Of a stretch of DNA of 64,000 nucleotides, positions 25,026-34,456 are shown in pieces. This DNA is from Streptomyces narbonensis (lineage in GTDB: Bacteria; Actinomycetota; Actinomycetes; Streptomycetales; Streptomycetaceae): NCBI RefSeq assembly GCF_014649015.1, contig NZ_BMSF01000001.1, positions 186,001 to 250,000 of the forward strand, in the 5' to 3' direction. Position 1 is the stretch's first letter. Every line of letters starts with the position of its first letter. A program made the translations under genes and the position numbers. The notes under the pieces are model-generated. The model saw only the letters and a program-made list of their open reading frames with translations, had not been told where the DNA came from and searched no databases.

Positions 25026-25094
25026 CGTGTCCGGTCGAACCGCCGGGGGACAGGCCCGGCGGCGCGGGTCGGGGGGACAGGCCCCGACCGGCTG

Positions 25095-26912
25095 CTACTC
25101 GACCGTGACGGACTTGGCCAGGTTGCGCGGCTTGTCGATGTCGCGGCCCATGGCGAGCGCCGTGTGGTAGGCGAGGAGCTGGAGCGGGATGCCCATGAGG
25201 ATCGGGTCCAGCTCGTCCTCGTTCTTCGGCACGACGATGGTGTGGTCGGCCTTGGCCTGCGGCTGGTGCGCGACCGCGAGGATGCGGCCGCTGCGGGCCT
25301 TGATCTCCTCCAGGGCGGCGCGGTTCTTCTCCAGCAGGTCGTCGTCGGGGACGATCGCGACCGTCGGCAGGGCCGGCTCGATGAGGGCGAGCGGGCCGTG
25401 CTTCAGCTCGGAGGCCGGGTAGGCCTCGGCGTGGATGTAGGAGATCTCCTTCAGCTTGAGGGAGGCCTCCAGGGCCACCGGGTAGCCCCGGACGCGGCCG
25501 ATGAACATCATCGACTGGGCGCCCGCGTACTCCGCGGCGATCTTCTTGATCTCGTCCTCGGTCTCGAGGATCTCCTGGATCTGCGCGGGCAGCTTGCGCA
25601 GGCCCTCGATGATCCGCTTGCCGTCGGTGACGGACAGGTCGCGGATGCGGCCCAGGTGCAGGGCGAGCAGCGCGAAGGCGGTGACCGTGTTGGTGAAGCA
25701 CTTGGTGGAGACGACGCAGACCTCGGGGCCGGCGTGGACGTACACGCCGCCGTCGGCCTCACGGGCGATGGCGGAGCCGACGACGTTCACGACGCCGAGG
25801 ACGCGGGCGCCCTTGCGCTTGAGCTCCTGGACGGCGGCGAGCACGTCGTAGGTCTCACCGGACTGGGAGACGGCGATGTAGAGGGTGTCGGGGTCCACGA
25901 CCGGGTTGCGGTAGCGGAACTCCGAGGCCGGCTCGGCGTCGGCGGGGATGCGGGCCAGGGACTCGATGAGCCCGGCGCCGATGAGGCCGGCGTGGTACGA
26001 GGTGCCGCAGCCGAGGATCTTGATGCGGCGGATGGTGCGGGCCTCGCGGGCGTCGAGGTTCAGGCCGCCCAGGTGCACGGTGGAGAAGCGGTCGTCGATC
26101 CGGCCGCGCAGCACGCGGTCGACCGCGTCGGGCTGCTCGGAGATCTCCTTGTGCATGAACGTGTCGTGGCCGCCCATGTCGTAGGAGGCGGCCTCCCACT
26201 CCACGGTCTCCGGGGTGGCGGTGGTGGACGCGCCCGAGGTCGTGTAGGTGCGGAAGTCGTCGGCCTTGAGGGTGGCCATCTCGCCGTCGTCGAGGGTGAC
26301 GACCTGGCGGGTGTGGGCGATCAGGGCGGCGACGTCGGAGGCGACGAGCATCTCCTTCTCGCCGATGCCGAGGATGACCGGGGAGCCGTTGCGGGCCACC
26401 ACGATGCGGTCGTTGAAGTCGGCGTGCATCACGGCGATGCCGTAGGTGCCCTCGATGACCTTGAGCGCCTCGCGGACCTTCTCCTCGAGGGTGTCGGCCT
26501 GGGACCGGGCGACGAGGTGGGTGATGACCTCGGTGTCCGTCTCGGAGGCGAAGACGACGCCGTCGGCCTCCAGCTTGGCGCGGAGCTCCTGGGCGTTGTC
26601 GACGATGCCGTTGTGGACGACCGCGACCTTGTTCTCGGGGTCCAGGTGCGGGTGCGAGTTCACGTCGCTGGGGGCGCCGTGGGTGGCCCAGCGGGTGTGG
26701 GCGATGCCGGTGGTGCCGGAGAAGCGCTTGGGGACGCGGGCTTCCAGGTCACGGACCCGGCCCTTGGCCTTGACCATCTTCAGGCCGGTGGCCTTCGGGC
26801 TGGTGATGACCATGCCGGCGGAGTCGTATCCGCGGTACTCCAGACGCGCCAGGCCCTCAAGGAGCAGGGGGGCGACGTCGCGCTTTCCGATGTAACCGAC
26901 AATTCCGCACAT
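25095..26912 (-). CDS. glmS: Glutamine--fructose-6-phosphate aminotransferase (isomerizing)
   Basis: 605 residues. Makes glucosamine-6-phosphate from fructose-6-phosphate and glutamine, the first step to UDP-GlcNAc. The N-terminal Ntn-amidotransferase domain begins with catalytic Cys2 (MCGIVGYIGKRDVAPLLLEG) and contains GIAHTRWATHG and HNGIVDN. Two SIS sugar-isomerase domains follow (GCGTSYHAGLIG, AVSQSGETYDVLAAVQ, SMMFIGRVRGYPVALEASLK), and the C-terminus is the family's DKPRNLAKSVTVE. Streptomyces often carry two glmS copies; position by synteny suggests this is the glmS2-type one. A small conserved gene lies just upstream. Confidence 0.96.
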   Translation of the reverse strand: MCGIVGYIGKRDVAPLLLEGLARLEYRGYDSAGMVITSPKATGLKMVKAKGRVRDLEARVPKRFSGTTGIAHTRWATHGAPSDVNSHPHLDPENKVAVVHNGIVDNAQELRAKLEADGVVFASETDTEVITHLVARSQADTLEEKVREALKVIEGTYGIAVMHADFNDRIVVARNGSPVILGIGEKEMLVASDVAALIAHTRQVVTLDDGEMATLKADDFRTYTTSGASTTATPETVEWEAASYDMGGHDTFMHKEISEQPDAVDRVLRGRIDDRFSTVHLGGLNLDAREARTIRRIKILGCGTSYHAGLIGAGLIESLARIPADAEPASEFRYRNPVVDPDTLYIAVSQSGETYDVLAAVQELKRKGARVLGVVNVVGSAIAREADGGVYVHAGPEVCVVSTKCFTNTVTAFALLALHLGRIRDLSVTDGKRIIEGLRKLPAQIQEILETEDEIKKIAAEYAGAQSMMFIGRVRGYPVALEASLKLKEISYIHAEAYPASELKHGPLALIEPALPTVAIVPDDDLLEKNRAALEEIKARSGRILAVAHQPQAKADHTIVVPKNEDELDPILMGIPLQLLAYHTALAMGRDIDKPRNLAKSVTVE

Positions 26913-26971
26913 AAAGGTGAAACCCCTCCAGGTTGGTGATGGTGCTCGTGCTCGCCGTGTCCGTGCGGGAC

Positions 26972-27247
26972 TCAGCCGTAGACGATGCGGCGCAGCTGCC
27001 GGAGCGAGAGCTCCGGTGGCGCCACGGCCCGGTGCGGCAGCTCCGCCGCGATCCGCTCGAAGATCTCGGCGTTCACGGCCCCGCCGGACTGCAGTTCGCG
27101 GTGGCGGCGGCGAACGAACTCCTCGGTCGTCTCGTCGAAGTACGCCAGCACGTCGAGCACCACCCGGGCGGCCTCACCGCGCTGGAGCGCGGTGCTGCGG
27201 ACCAGATGGTCGACGAGGTCGTCGTGCGACGGGCGGCGTTCGAGCAC
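26972..27247 (-). CDS. Conserved hypothetical protein upstream of glmS
   Basis: About 91 residues if started at GTG 27247. The conserved part (LERRPSHDDLVDHLVRSTAL, FDETTEEFVRRRHRELQSGG, LSLRQLRRIVYG) is a small, charged, all-helical protein I know only as hypothetical in Streptomyces. Start choice is uncertain: an in-frame ATG at 27331 would add 28 non-conserved residues and run through the intergenic hairpin. Its place 59 bases upstream of glmS suggests cotranscription. Confidence 0.65.
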   Translation of the reverse strand: MLERRPSHDDLVDHLVRSTALQRGEAARVVLDVLAYFDETTEEFVRRRHRELQSGGAVNAEIFERIAAELPHRAVAPPELSLRQLRRIVYG

Positions 27248-27286
27248 CCGTGAATACTGAGGGGTGCCCCCTGGCTTTTGCAAGAA

Positions 27287-27308
27287 TCCTGCCCGAAATC
27301 GGGCAGGA
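27287..27308. promoter_or_regulatory. Perfect inverted repeat in divergent region
   Basis: tcctgcccga (27287-27296) and its exact complement (27299-27308) form a 10-bp palindrome in the gap between the glmS-side gene and the hexosaminidase gene. It could be an operator or an mRNA hairpin; no T tract follows, so I do not call it a terminator. Confidence 0.5.
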
Positions 27309-27337
27309 GCTGCATGATCGGCGCTCCCCAAGCGGAT

Positions 27338-27379
27338 ATTGGTCCAGACCTTGACCCGAGGTGACGGCAGCGGTACGCA
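27338..27379 (+). promoter_or_regulatory. DasR-type site (dre) and promoter of the hexosaminidase gene
   Basis: TGGTCCAGACCT at 27340-27351 matches the chitinase-promoter repeat and the core of the DasR consensus TGGTCTAGACCA at 10 of 12 positions. It overlaps a -35-like TTGACC (27351-27356); TACGCA at 27374-27379 is a possible -10 with a 17-nt spacer. Repression by the GlcNAc-responsive regulator DasR is expected. Confidence 0.75.
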
Positions 27380-27442
27380 TGGTCGCCAAATGGATATATG
27401 ACCCGAAGACGTGTGTGTCGATCACCGAAGGGGACCATGCCC

Positions 27443-29083
27443 GTGAGTCAGCGCCGAAGGATTCCTCGCCTCATCGGATCACTCCTCCTGGTCGCCACCG
27501 CCGGGGTCGGCTGCGGAGAGGCCGGCGCCGCCGCCGGCGGCGGCGACAGCAGAGGCGCCGACGGCAAGGCGGCCGCCGCCGAACCCGAGGTCCGCCCGCT
27601 CGGCCGCATCATCCCCGTACCCGCCTCCGTGACCCCCGAGGGCGAGCCGTACACCCTCACCCACGCCACCCGCATCGGCATCGACGAGGCCTCCCGCGAG
27701 TCCCGCGCCGTCGGCCGCTACCTCGCCGGCCTCCTCCGCCCCTCCACCGGCTTCCCGCTGCACATCGTCGACGAGGACGCGGCCCGCGGCGGCATCCGCC
27801 TCCGCCTCGACCGCGAGGACGCCGAGCTCGGCGACGAGGGCTACCGCCTGCACTCCGCCCCCGACGGCGTCACCCTCACCGCCCGCACCCCCGCCGGCCT
27901 CTTCCGCGGCGTCCAGACCCTCCGCCAGCAGCTGCCCTCCGCCGTCGAGCGCCGCACCGTTCAGCAGGGCCCCTGGAAGATCGCGGGCGGCACGATCACC
28001 GACACCCCGCGCTACGCCTACCGGGGCGCCATGCTCGACGTCGCCCGCCACTTCTTCACCGTCGACGAGGTGAAGCGGTTCATCGACCAGCTCGCCCTCT
28101 ACAAGATCAACACCCTCCATCTGCACCTCTCCGACGACCAGGGCTGGCGCATCGCCGTCGACTCCTGGCCCCGGCTCACCACCCACGGCGGCTCCACCGA
28201 GGTCGGCGGCGGCCCCGGCGGCTTCTACACGAAGGAGCAGTACACGGAGATCGTGCGGTACGCGGCCTCCCGCTACCAGGAGGTCGTCCCCGAGATCGAC
28301 GTGCCGGGCCACACCTTCGCGGCCCTCTCCTCCTACGCCGAGCTCAACTGCGACGGCATCGCCCCGCCCCTCTACACCGGCATCAAGGTCGGCCTCAGCT
28401 CCCTCTGCGTCCCCAAGGACGTCACGTACGACTTCGTCGACGACGTGATCCGCGAGATCGCCGCGCTCACCCCCGGCCGCTACCTCCACATCGGCGGCGA
28501 CGAGGCCCACTCCACCAGCCACGCCGACTACGTGACCTTCATGGACAAGGTGCAGCCGCTCGTCGCCAAGTACGGCAAGACGGTCGTCGGCTGGCACCAG
28601 CTGACCGGCACGAAGCCCGTCGAGGGCGCGCTCGTCCAGTACTGGGGTCTCGACCGCACCCCCCTCGCCGAGAAGGAACGCGTCGCCGCGGCCGCGCGGG
28701 ACGGCGCCGGGCTGATCCTCTCGCCCGCCGACCGCTCCTACCTCGACATGAAGTACACGAAGGACACCGAGCTCGGTCTCGCCTGGGCCGGCACGGTCGA
28801 GGTCCGGCGCTCGTACGACTGGGACCCGGCGACGTACCTCCCGGGAGCCCCGGAGAGCGCCGTCCGCGGCATCGAGGCCCCGCTCTGGACGGAGACCCTC
28901 GCCACGACCGACGACCTCGACGTCATGGCCTTCCCCCGCCTCCCGGGCCTCGCCGAACTGGGCTGGTCCCCGGCGGAGACCCACGACTGGGACACGTACA
29001 AGGTCCGTCTGGCGGAACAGGCCCCGCGCTTCGACGCGCTGGGCATCGGCTACTACCGCTCGCCGCAGGTGCCCTGGGAGTAG
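27443..29083 (+). CDS. Beta-N-acetylhexosaminidase, GH20
   Basis: 546 residues. Releases terminal GlcNAc from chitin oligomers outside the cell. A hydrophobic export signal (IPRLIGSLLLVATAGVGC) ends at a Cys that could be lipid-modified, although Gly at -3 is an atypical lipobox. A GH20b domain (about 55-170) precedes the catalytic barrel. The catalytic pair is Asp353-Glu354 in YLHIGGDEAHSTSHADY. GTG 27443 gives the best distance to AAGGGGA at about 27428; ATGs at 27437 and 27398 are alternatives. The upstream DasR-type site and nearby glmS point to aminosugar catabolism. Confidence 0.92.
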   Translation: MSQRRRIPRLIGSLLLVATAGVGCGEAGAAAGGGDSRGADGKAAAAEPEVRPLGRIIPVPASVTPEGEPYTLTHATRIGIDEASRESRAVGRYLAGLLRPSTGFPLHIVDEDAARGGIRLRLDREDAELGDEGYRLHSAPDGVTLTARTPAGLFRGVQTLRQQLPSAVERRTVQQGPWKIAGGTITDTPRYAYRGAMLDVARHFFTVDEVKRFIDQLALYKINTLHLHLSDDQGWRIAVDSWPRLTTHGGSTEVGGGPGGFYTKEQYTEIVRYAASRYQEVVPEIDVPGHTFAALSSYAELNCDGIAPPLYTGIKVGLSSLCVPKDVTYDFVDDVIREIAALTPGRYLHIGGDEAHSTSHADYVTFMDKVQPLVAKYGKTVVGWHQLTGTKPVEGALVQYWGLDRTPLAEKERVAAAARDGAGLILSPADRSYLDMKYTKDTELGLAWAGTVEVRRSYDWDPATYLPGAPESAVRGIEAPLWTETLATTDDLDVMAFPRLPGLAELGWSPAETHDWDTYKVRLAEQAPRFDALGIGYYRSPQVPWE

Positions 29084-29198
29084 GCCGGAGTTCGGCCGGG
29101 TGGCGGGTCGCTGAAACGGAACGCCCGGCCGGGCATCGGAAATGCGGTCATCCTCGCGCGAATCAGGGATGCGAGAGTCTGGCCGGTTGCCAAAAGAC

Positions 29199-29239
29199 GT
29201 GAGCGCCCCGGCGGAGGACCGTGCTCCGGCGGGGCTCAC
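29199..29239. terminator. Terminator after desD
   Basis: Imperfect GC-rich hairpin with arms starting gtgagcgccccggcgga and ending ctccggcggggctcac, 16 bases beyond the desD stop. It also faces the end of the hexosaminidase gene. Confidence 0.65.
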
Positions 29240-29254
29240 ATCGGTTTCGGGGGG

Positions 29255-31039
29255 TCAGGCGAAGCGGGTGATCGGGTTGGTCAGGTCGCCGATCAGCTGG
29301 AGGGCCGCCGACGGGTCCGAAAGGTCGACCATCTGCTTGTTGTTGCGGAGCTGGAGGCGGTTGAGGGCGGAGAGGGCGAAGGTCTCCGCGAACATGTCGT
29401 ACTGAGCGAACTTGTCGGCCAGTTCCGGCTTCGACCGCTCATACGCCCGGACGCACTCCGCGACCGTCCGCCAGAAGTCGTCCTCGTCCAGCACGCCCTC
29501 CGTCGCCAGCGTCGCCGCCAGGAAGCGGAAGAAGCAGTCGAAGACGTCCGTGAAGACCGAGAGGAGCTTCATGTCCTCGGGGATCTCCGCGCGGACCCGC
29601 TCCACGGCCGGCGGCAGGACCGCCGCCGGGTCCATGACGACGATCTCCTCGGCGATGTCCTTGAAGATCGCCCGGGAGACCGTGCCCTGCTCGTCGAGGA
29701 CCAGGATCACGTTCTCGCCGTGCGGCATGAAAGCCAGGTCGTACGCGTAGAAGCTGTGCAGGACCGGCATGAGGTAGGCGTCGAGGTAGCGGCGGAGCCA
29801 CTCCGTCGGCGCCAGGCCCGACTCCTTGATCAGCGCGCCGGTGAAGGACGCGCCCGTGTGGTCCACGTGCAGGAGGGAGGCCATCGTCGCCAGCCGCTCG
29901 CCCTCGGCGAGGGTCGGGACCGGGGACTCGCGCCAGAGCGCGGCCAGCATCTTGCGGTAGGGGGAGTAGCGGTCGGTCGCGGCCTCGTACTCCATGTGCC
30001 GGTAGCCGACGGCCGCCCGCTCGCGGATGATCGAGAAGTGGGCCGACCGGAAGGTCGCGTCCGACTCGATCAGGGTGTGCAGCCAGTCGTTGATGGCCGG
30101 GGTGGCCTCCATGTACGCGGCCGAGAGGCCCCGCATGAAGCCCATGTTGAGGACCGACAGCGCCGTCTTGACGTAGTGCTTGGCCGGGTCCGTCGTGTTG
30201 AAGAAGGTACGGATCGACTGCTGCGCCAGGTACGTGTCGTCGCCCTCGCCCAGGTAGACGAGGCGCTGCTGCGCGACCTCGGCCGCGAAGGTGACGGAGA
30301 GCTTGTTCCACCACTGCCAGGGGTGCGCCGGCATCAGGAGGTAGTCGGCCAGGTCCAGGCCGCGGGAGGCGAGGGTCGCGGCGAAGCCGTCGACCGTCCC
30401 GTCACCCAGCTCGGCGCGGATGAACGTCTCGTAGTCGATGTCCGCGCCGGCGGTGAAGGTGGTGCGGTCGCGGCGGGCGGCGAGCCAGATCAGGTGGATG
30501 TCGCTCGCGGCCTCGGGGGCGTACGCGCGGAACTCGTCGACGCCGAAGCCGAGTCGGCCGTTGTTGGCGACGAAGCAGGGGTGGCCCTCGGTCATCCCCG
30601 TCTCGATCGCCTGGAAGTCGGCGCGGGCGAGCTCGGCGGAGGTGACGGGCTCCTTGGTCGACTTGAACGCCGTGCCGGCCAGGGTGGAGGAGATCTCCTC
30701 CAGGTAGACCGGGAGGATCTCGTCGCTCAGGCCGAGGGAGGAGCGGAGCTCGGTGATGAACTGGAGGGCGTCCAGCGGGAGCTGCTCGTCGCCGCGGTGA
30801 CGGCTGATCGACTCGGCGTAGACCTGCCAGTGGTCGAGCGCGAAGCGGTCCGCGGTGAAGCGGTACTCGGTCGAGCCGTCGTCGCTGAGGACCTTGTAGC
30901 GGGACTCGCCCAGCTCCTGCGGGGAGAGGAGCCGCTCGTGGGCGAACTCGGCGAGGCCCTTGCGGATCAGCGCGCGGTTGGCGTCGGCCCAGCGCTCGGG
31001 GGTGAGGTGGGCGACGGGGTCGGTGGCGTAGGCGGTCAT
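29255..31039 (-). CDS. desD: DesD, desferrioxamine synthetase (NIS synthetase)
   Basis: 594 residues. IucA/IucC-type NRPS-independent siderophore synthetase that trimerises and macrocyclises N-succinyl/acetyl-N-hydroxycadaverine to desferrioxamine using ATP. The N-terminal IucA/IucC domain includes LMPAHPWQWWNKLSVTFA and TFFNTTDPAKHYVKTALSVL. The C-terminal FhuF-like domain includes YAYDLAFMPHGENVILVLDE. It is the last gene of desABCD, with ATG overlapping the desC stop by 4 nt. Confidence 0.96.
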   Translation of the reverse strand: MTAYATDPVAHLTPERWADANRALIRKGLAEFAHERLLSPQELGESRYKVLSDDGSTEYRFTADRFALDHWQVYAESISRHRGDEQLPLDALQFITELRSSLGLSDEILPVYLEEISSTLAGTAFKSTKEPVTSAELARADFQAIETGMTEGHPCFVANNGRLGFGVDEFRAYAPEAASDIHLIWLAARRDRTTFTAGADIDYETFIRAELGDGTVDGFAATLASRGLDLADYLLMPAHPWQWWNKLSVTFAAEVAQQRLVYLGEGDDTYLAQQSIRTFFNTTDPAKHYVKTALSVLNMGFMRGLSAAYMEATPAINDWLHTLIESDATFRSAHFSIIRERAAVGYRHMEYEAATDRYSPYRKMLAALWRESPVPTLAEGERLATMASLLHVDHTGASFTGALIKESGLAPTEWLRRYLDAYLMPVLHSFYAYDLAFMPHGENVILVLDEQGTVSRAIFKDIAEEIVVMDPAAVLPPAVERVRAEIPEDMKLLSVFTDVFDCFFRFLAATLATEGVLDEDDFWRTVAECVRAYERSKPELADKFAQYDMFAETFALSALNRLQLRNNKQMVDLSDPSAALQLIGDLTNPITRFA

Positions 31040-31566
31040 ATCGTCACTCCCACGGCGGCCTCGAACTGGGCGCGGGTGCAGAAGCTGAGCAGCGCCCGCT
31101 TCTCCGGCTTCTGGATCTCGCGCTCGGGGACGAAGCCGACGACCTCGTTGAGCGCGTGGACGGCCTTGTTGGACACGTCCGGTTCGACGACCACGCGGGC
31201 GGTCGCCGGGTCGTCGAACAGCTCGGCCATCACGGCGGTGATCACCTTGCGGGTGAAGCCGTGCACGGGGGTGTCCGTGGGGGCCACCAGGAAGTGCATG
31301 CCGACGTCGCCGGGGAGCGGGTCGTACAGTCCGACCAGCTCCAGGTGGGCGGGGTCGTAACGCTCCATGAGGATCGCGGGCTGCTCGTCGACGAGGCCGA
31401 TGAAGGCCTCGTGGTGCGGGTGCTCGGCGAAGGCCGTGTACTCGCGTACGACGTCCTCCAGGGTCGCCTCCTGCATCATCCAGAAGGCGGCCTTGGGGTG
31501 GGTCACCCAGGCGTGGATCAGCGCCGCGTCCTTGAGGGGATCGAGCGGGCGGAAGCGGATGGTCAT
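31036..31566 (-). CDS. desC: DesC, acyltransferase of desferrioxamine biosynthesis
   Basis: 176 residues. GNAT-like (AlcB/IucB type) enzyme that acylates N-hydroxycadaverine with succinyl-, acetyl- or longer acyl-Co[54 protein letters not shown] and [20 protein letters not shown] are the family's conserved blocks. It overlaps desB and desD by 4 nt each (ATGA), so the operon is tightly coupled. Confidence 0.94.
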   Translation of the reverse strand: MTIRFRPLDPLKDAALIHAWVTHPKAAFWMMQEATLEDVVREYTAFAEHPHHEAFIGLVDEQPAILMERYDPAHLELVGLYDPLPGDVGMHFLVAPTDTPVHGFTRKVITAVMAELFDDPATARVVVEPDVSNKAVHALNEVVGFVPEREIQKPEKRALLSFCTRAQFEAAVGVTI

Positions 31567-32846
31567 GCGGCGAACTCCTGGAAGGCGATGGTCTTCTCTA
31601 CGGGGTAGTACTCGGAGCCCAGCATCTCCCCGATGATGTACGCGTTGCGATACGCCCCCATGCCCAGGTCGGGCGCGGTGATCGAGTGGGTGTGCACGGC
31701 GGCGTTCTGGAGGAAGATCCCCCGGCCGGTCGTGTCGATCGCGTAGTTGCGGGCCACGTCGTAGCGGCCCTGGCCGTCCCAGCGGATGCGGTCGCGGACG
31801 GGCTCCAGGAAGGCGGGGGCCGTGTACTTGTACCCGGTGGCGAGGATCAGGCCCTCGGTGTCCAGGGTGAAGTCCTTCTCCTGCTCCTCCTGGCGGAAGC
31901 CGAGCGTGTACGTGCCGGTGGCGTCGTCGTACGCGGCGGTGTGCAGGGCGGAGTTGGTGAGGAGGCGCGTGGGGACCGGGCCGTTCAGGTTCTTCTGGTA
32001 GAGCAGGTCGAAGATGGCGTCGACGAGCTCGCCGTCGATGCCCTTGAAGAGGCCCTTCTGCTCGGTCTCCAGGCGGTAGCGGGTCCGCTCGGGGAGGGCG
32101 TGGAAGTAGTCCACGTACTCCGGGGAGGTCATCTCCAGGGTGAGCTTGGTGTATTCGAGGGGGAAGAAGCGGGGGGAGCGGGTCACCCAGTTCAGCTGGT
32201 AGCCGTGGACGTCGATCTCGCTCAGGAGGTCGTGGTAGATCTCCGCCGCGCTCTGACCGCTGCCGACCAGGGTGATCGACTTCTTCTTCTGGAGCGCTTC
32301 CTTGTTCGGGACGTAGCGCGAGTTGTGGATCATGTCGCCGCCGAGGTCCGCGCAGGTCTCGGGGACGTACGGCGGGGTGCCGGTGCCCAGGACGATGCGG
32401 CGGGCGCGGAAGGTGTCCCCGGCCTCGGTGGTGACGGCGTAGACCTCGTCGGTCTCGTCGAAGGTCACGGAGGCCACGGTCGTCGACCAGCGGACGGAGG
32501 TGACCTTCGCGGCGGCCCAGCGGCAGTAGTCGTTGTACTCGGTCCGCAGCGGGTAGAAGTTCTCCCGGATGTAGAAGGAGTACAGGCGGCCCTTCTCCTT
32601 CAGGTACTGGAGGAAGGAGTACGGGGACGTCGGGTCGGCCATCGTGACGAGGTCCGACATGAACGGCGTCTGGAGGTGGGCGCCTTCGAGGAACATGCCC
32701 GAGTGCCACTCGAAGTCCGGCTTGGACTCCAGGAAGAGGCCGTTCAGGTGGTCGATGGGCTCGGTGAGGCAGGCGAGTCCGAGGTTGAACGGGCCGAGCC
32801 CGATGCCGATGAAGTCGTACGTCTCGGTCGTCTCAGGCGTGGACAA
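31563..32846 (-). CDS. desB: DesB, cadaverine N-monooxygenase
   Basis: 427 residues. FAD/NADPH-dependent N-hydroxylase of the lysine/ornithine monooxygenase family, converting cadaverine to N-hydroxycadaverine. The FAD motif is [16 protein letters not shown], the NADPH site is [17 protein letters not shown], and the family C-terminal motif is [13 protein letters not shown]. The likely start is TTG 32846, with GGGAGAG just upstream; it overlaps the desA 3' end by 14 nt. Confidence 0.95.
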   Translation of the reverse strand: MSTPETTETYDFIGIGLGPFNLGLACLTEPIDHLNGLFLESKPDFEWHSGMFLEGAHLQTPFMSDLVTMADPTSPYSFLQYLKEKGRLYSFYIRENFYPLRTEYNDYCRWAAAKVTSVRWSTTVASVTFDETDEVYAVTTEAGDTFRARRIVLGTGTPPYVPETCADLGGDMIHNSRYVPNKEALQKKKSITLVGSGQSAAEIYHDLLSEIDVHGYQLNWVTRSPRFFPLEYTKLTLEMTSPEYVDYFHALPERTRYRLETEQKGLFKGIDGELVDAIFDLLYQKNLNGPVPTRLLTNSALHTAAYDDATGTYTLGFRQEEQEKDFTLDTEGLILATGYKYTAPAFLEPVRDRIRWDGQGRYDVARNYAIDTTGRGIFLQNAAVHTHSITAPDLGMGAYRNAYIIGEMLGSEYYPVEKTIAFQEFAA

Positions 32847-34311
32847 GGGTCTCTCCCAGGTACTGCTCGGCGTGGCCGGCGATCAGGTCGAGGACGGCGG
32901 CGATGTCGGCCGCGGTCGTCTCGGGGTTGAGCAGGGTGAACTTGAGGTACTGGCGACCGTCGACCTTGGTGCCGGCGACGACGGCCTCGCCGGAGGCGAA
33001 GAGGGCCTTGCGGGCGTAGAGGTTGGCCCGGTCGATCTCGTCGGGCGAGGTGACGGCCTCGGGGACGTAGCGGTAGACGAGGGTGGAGAGCTGCGGTTCG
33101 ACCACGACGTCGTAGCGCGGGTCGGCGGCGAGCAGCGCGTGGCCCTCGCGGGCGAGGTCGCAGACCTCGTCGAAGAGCTCGCCGACGCCGTCGGCGCCCA
33201 TCACGCGCAGGGTCATCCAGAGCTTGAGCGCGTCGAAGCGGCGGGTCGTCTGGAGTGACTTGTCCACCTGGTTGGGGATCTGCTCGGCGACCGTGGTGGG
33301 GGTCCCCCCTGCTCGAGCGGAGCCGAGAGCTTGGGGGAGGGGGTTGAGGTAGTCCGCGTGGTACGTCGCGTGGCGCAGGGTGGCGCCGTCGCGGACCAGG
33401 AGGGCGGAGGAACTCACGGGCTGGAAGAAGGACTTGTGGTAGTCGACCGTGACCGAGTCGGCCCGCTCGATGCCGTCAAGGAGGTGGCGGCGGGTGCGGG
33501 AGGCGAGCAGTCCGCAGCCGTAGGCCGCGTCGACGTGCATCCAGGCGCCGTACTCGTCGGCGAGGGCGGCGACCTCGGGCAGCGGGTCGATGGAGCCGAA
33601 GTCGGTGGTGCCGGCGGTGGCGACGATCGCCATCGGGACGAGGCCCTCGGCGCGGCAGGCCTCCAGCTCGGCGGCGAGGACGACGGACTGCATGCGCTTG
33701 TTCCGGTCGACCGGGATGGAGATGACCGCGTCGGCGCCGAGGCCGAGGAGGGTGGCCGACTTCTGCACGCTGAAGTGGCTGCACTCGGAGGAGAAGATCC
33801 GGAGCTTCGCCAGGTCCTTCGTCTTGGCCTCCTCGCGGGCCAGGAGCATGGCCTGGAGGTTGGACTGCGTGCCGCCGCTGGTGAACACCCCGTCGGCGGA
33901 GGCGCCGAGGCCGATCCGGCCGGTGGTCCAGTCGATCAGCTTCCGCTCGATGAGGGTGCCGCCGGCGCTCTGGTCCCAGGTGTCCAGCGAGGAGTTGACC
34001 GCCGAGAGGACGGCCTCGCCGAGGACGGCGGGGATGACGACCGGGCAGTTCAGGTGGCCCAGGTAGCGCGGGTGGTGGAAGTAGACCGCGTCGCGGAGGT
34101 AGACGTCCTCCAGCTCGTCGAGGGCCGCGGAGGCGTCGCCGAGCGGCCGGTCGAGGTCGACGGCGTCGATGACGGGGGCGAGCTCGGCGGGGGTGACACC
34201 GGTGAACGGGCGGTGCGTCGCGGCGAGTTTGGCCGCCACCCGCTCGACTCCTTCGGTGACGGAGCGCCGGTAGCTCTCCGCCGTGGCGTCGTTGAGCAGG
34301 TGGGAGCGCAT
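32833..34311 (-). CDS. desA: DesA, lysine decarboxylase
   Basis: 492 residues. PLP-dependent group II decarboxylase making cadaverine, the first step of desferrioxamine synthesis. The PLP Lys lies in [20 protein letters not shown], with upstream [13 protein letters not shown] and [14 protein letters not shown]. An extra segment ([20 protein letters not shown]) sits between YHADYLNP and [10 protein letters not shown], where DesA homologues, as I recall them, are shorter; it is encoded by an interspersed palindromic element. The iron box lies just before the gene, so iron starvation induces the operon through a DmdR/IdeR-type repressor. Confidence 0.95.
   Translation of the reverse strand: MRSHLLNDATAESYRRSVTEGVERVAAKLAATHRPFTGVTPAELAPVIDAVDLDRPLGDASAALDELEDVYLRDAVYFHHPRYLGHLNCPVVIPAVLGEAVLSAVNSSLDTWDQSAGGTLIERKLIDWTTGRIGLGASADGVFTSGGTQSNLQAMLLAREEAKTKDLAKLRIFSSECSHFSVQKSATLLGLGADAVISIPVDRNKRMQSVVLAAELEACRAEGLVPMAIVATAGTTDFGSIDPLPEVAALADEYGAWMHVDAAYGCGLLASRTRRHLLDGIERADSVTVDYHKSFFQPVSSSALLVRDGATLRHATYHADYLNPLPQALGSARAGGTPTTVAEQIPNQVDKSLQTTRRFDALKLWMTLRVMGADGVGELFDEVCDLAREGHALLAADPRYDVVVEPQLSTLVYRYVPEAVTSPDEIDRANLYARKALFASGEAVVAGTKVDGRQYLKFTLLNPETTAADIAAVLDLIAGHAEQYLGETLVHA
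33297..33338. repeat. 42-bp interspersed palindromic element inserted in desA
   Basis: A 42-bp element with tgggggtcccccctgctcga at its left end and gcttggggga at its right, the form of a repeat widely scattered in Streptomyces chromosomes. Its length is 14 codons, so desA stays open and gains residues such as [11 protein letters not shown]. Confidence 0.75.
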
Positions 34312-34376
34312 GTGGGGGCCCTTTCGGGAGGAACGCTGGGGATGCTTCGGGACACGCCGGAAGGGCGCTGCGAAAG

Positions 34377-34395
34377 TAAGGTTAGCCTAACCTAA
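34377..34395. promoter_or_regulatory. Iron box upstream of desA
   Basis: taaggttagcctaacctaa is a 19-bp near-palindrome matching the DmdR1/IdeR/DtxR consensus TTAGGTTAGSCTAACCTAA at nearly every position. It lies 66 bases before the desA ATG. Confidence 0.95.
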
Positions 34396-34405
34396 TTTCT
34401 CAACG

Positions 34406-34443
34406 CAATGGCCCCCCAACCCATGAGGGTCGGGAGGCCATTG
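34406..34443. terminator. Terminator after the desEF unit
   Basis: caatggcc...ggccattg outer stem with a ccaaccc/gggtcgg inner region, between the desF stop and the desA iron box. Confidence 0.75.
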
Positions 34444-34456
34444 GGGAAACGGGGAG

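Noticed and set aside
26913..26971. glmS riboswitch/ribozyme
   Set aside because: The gap upstream of glmS is only 59 bases and shows no ribozyme-like structure; this class is a Firmicutes feature.
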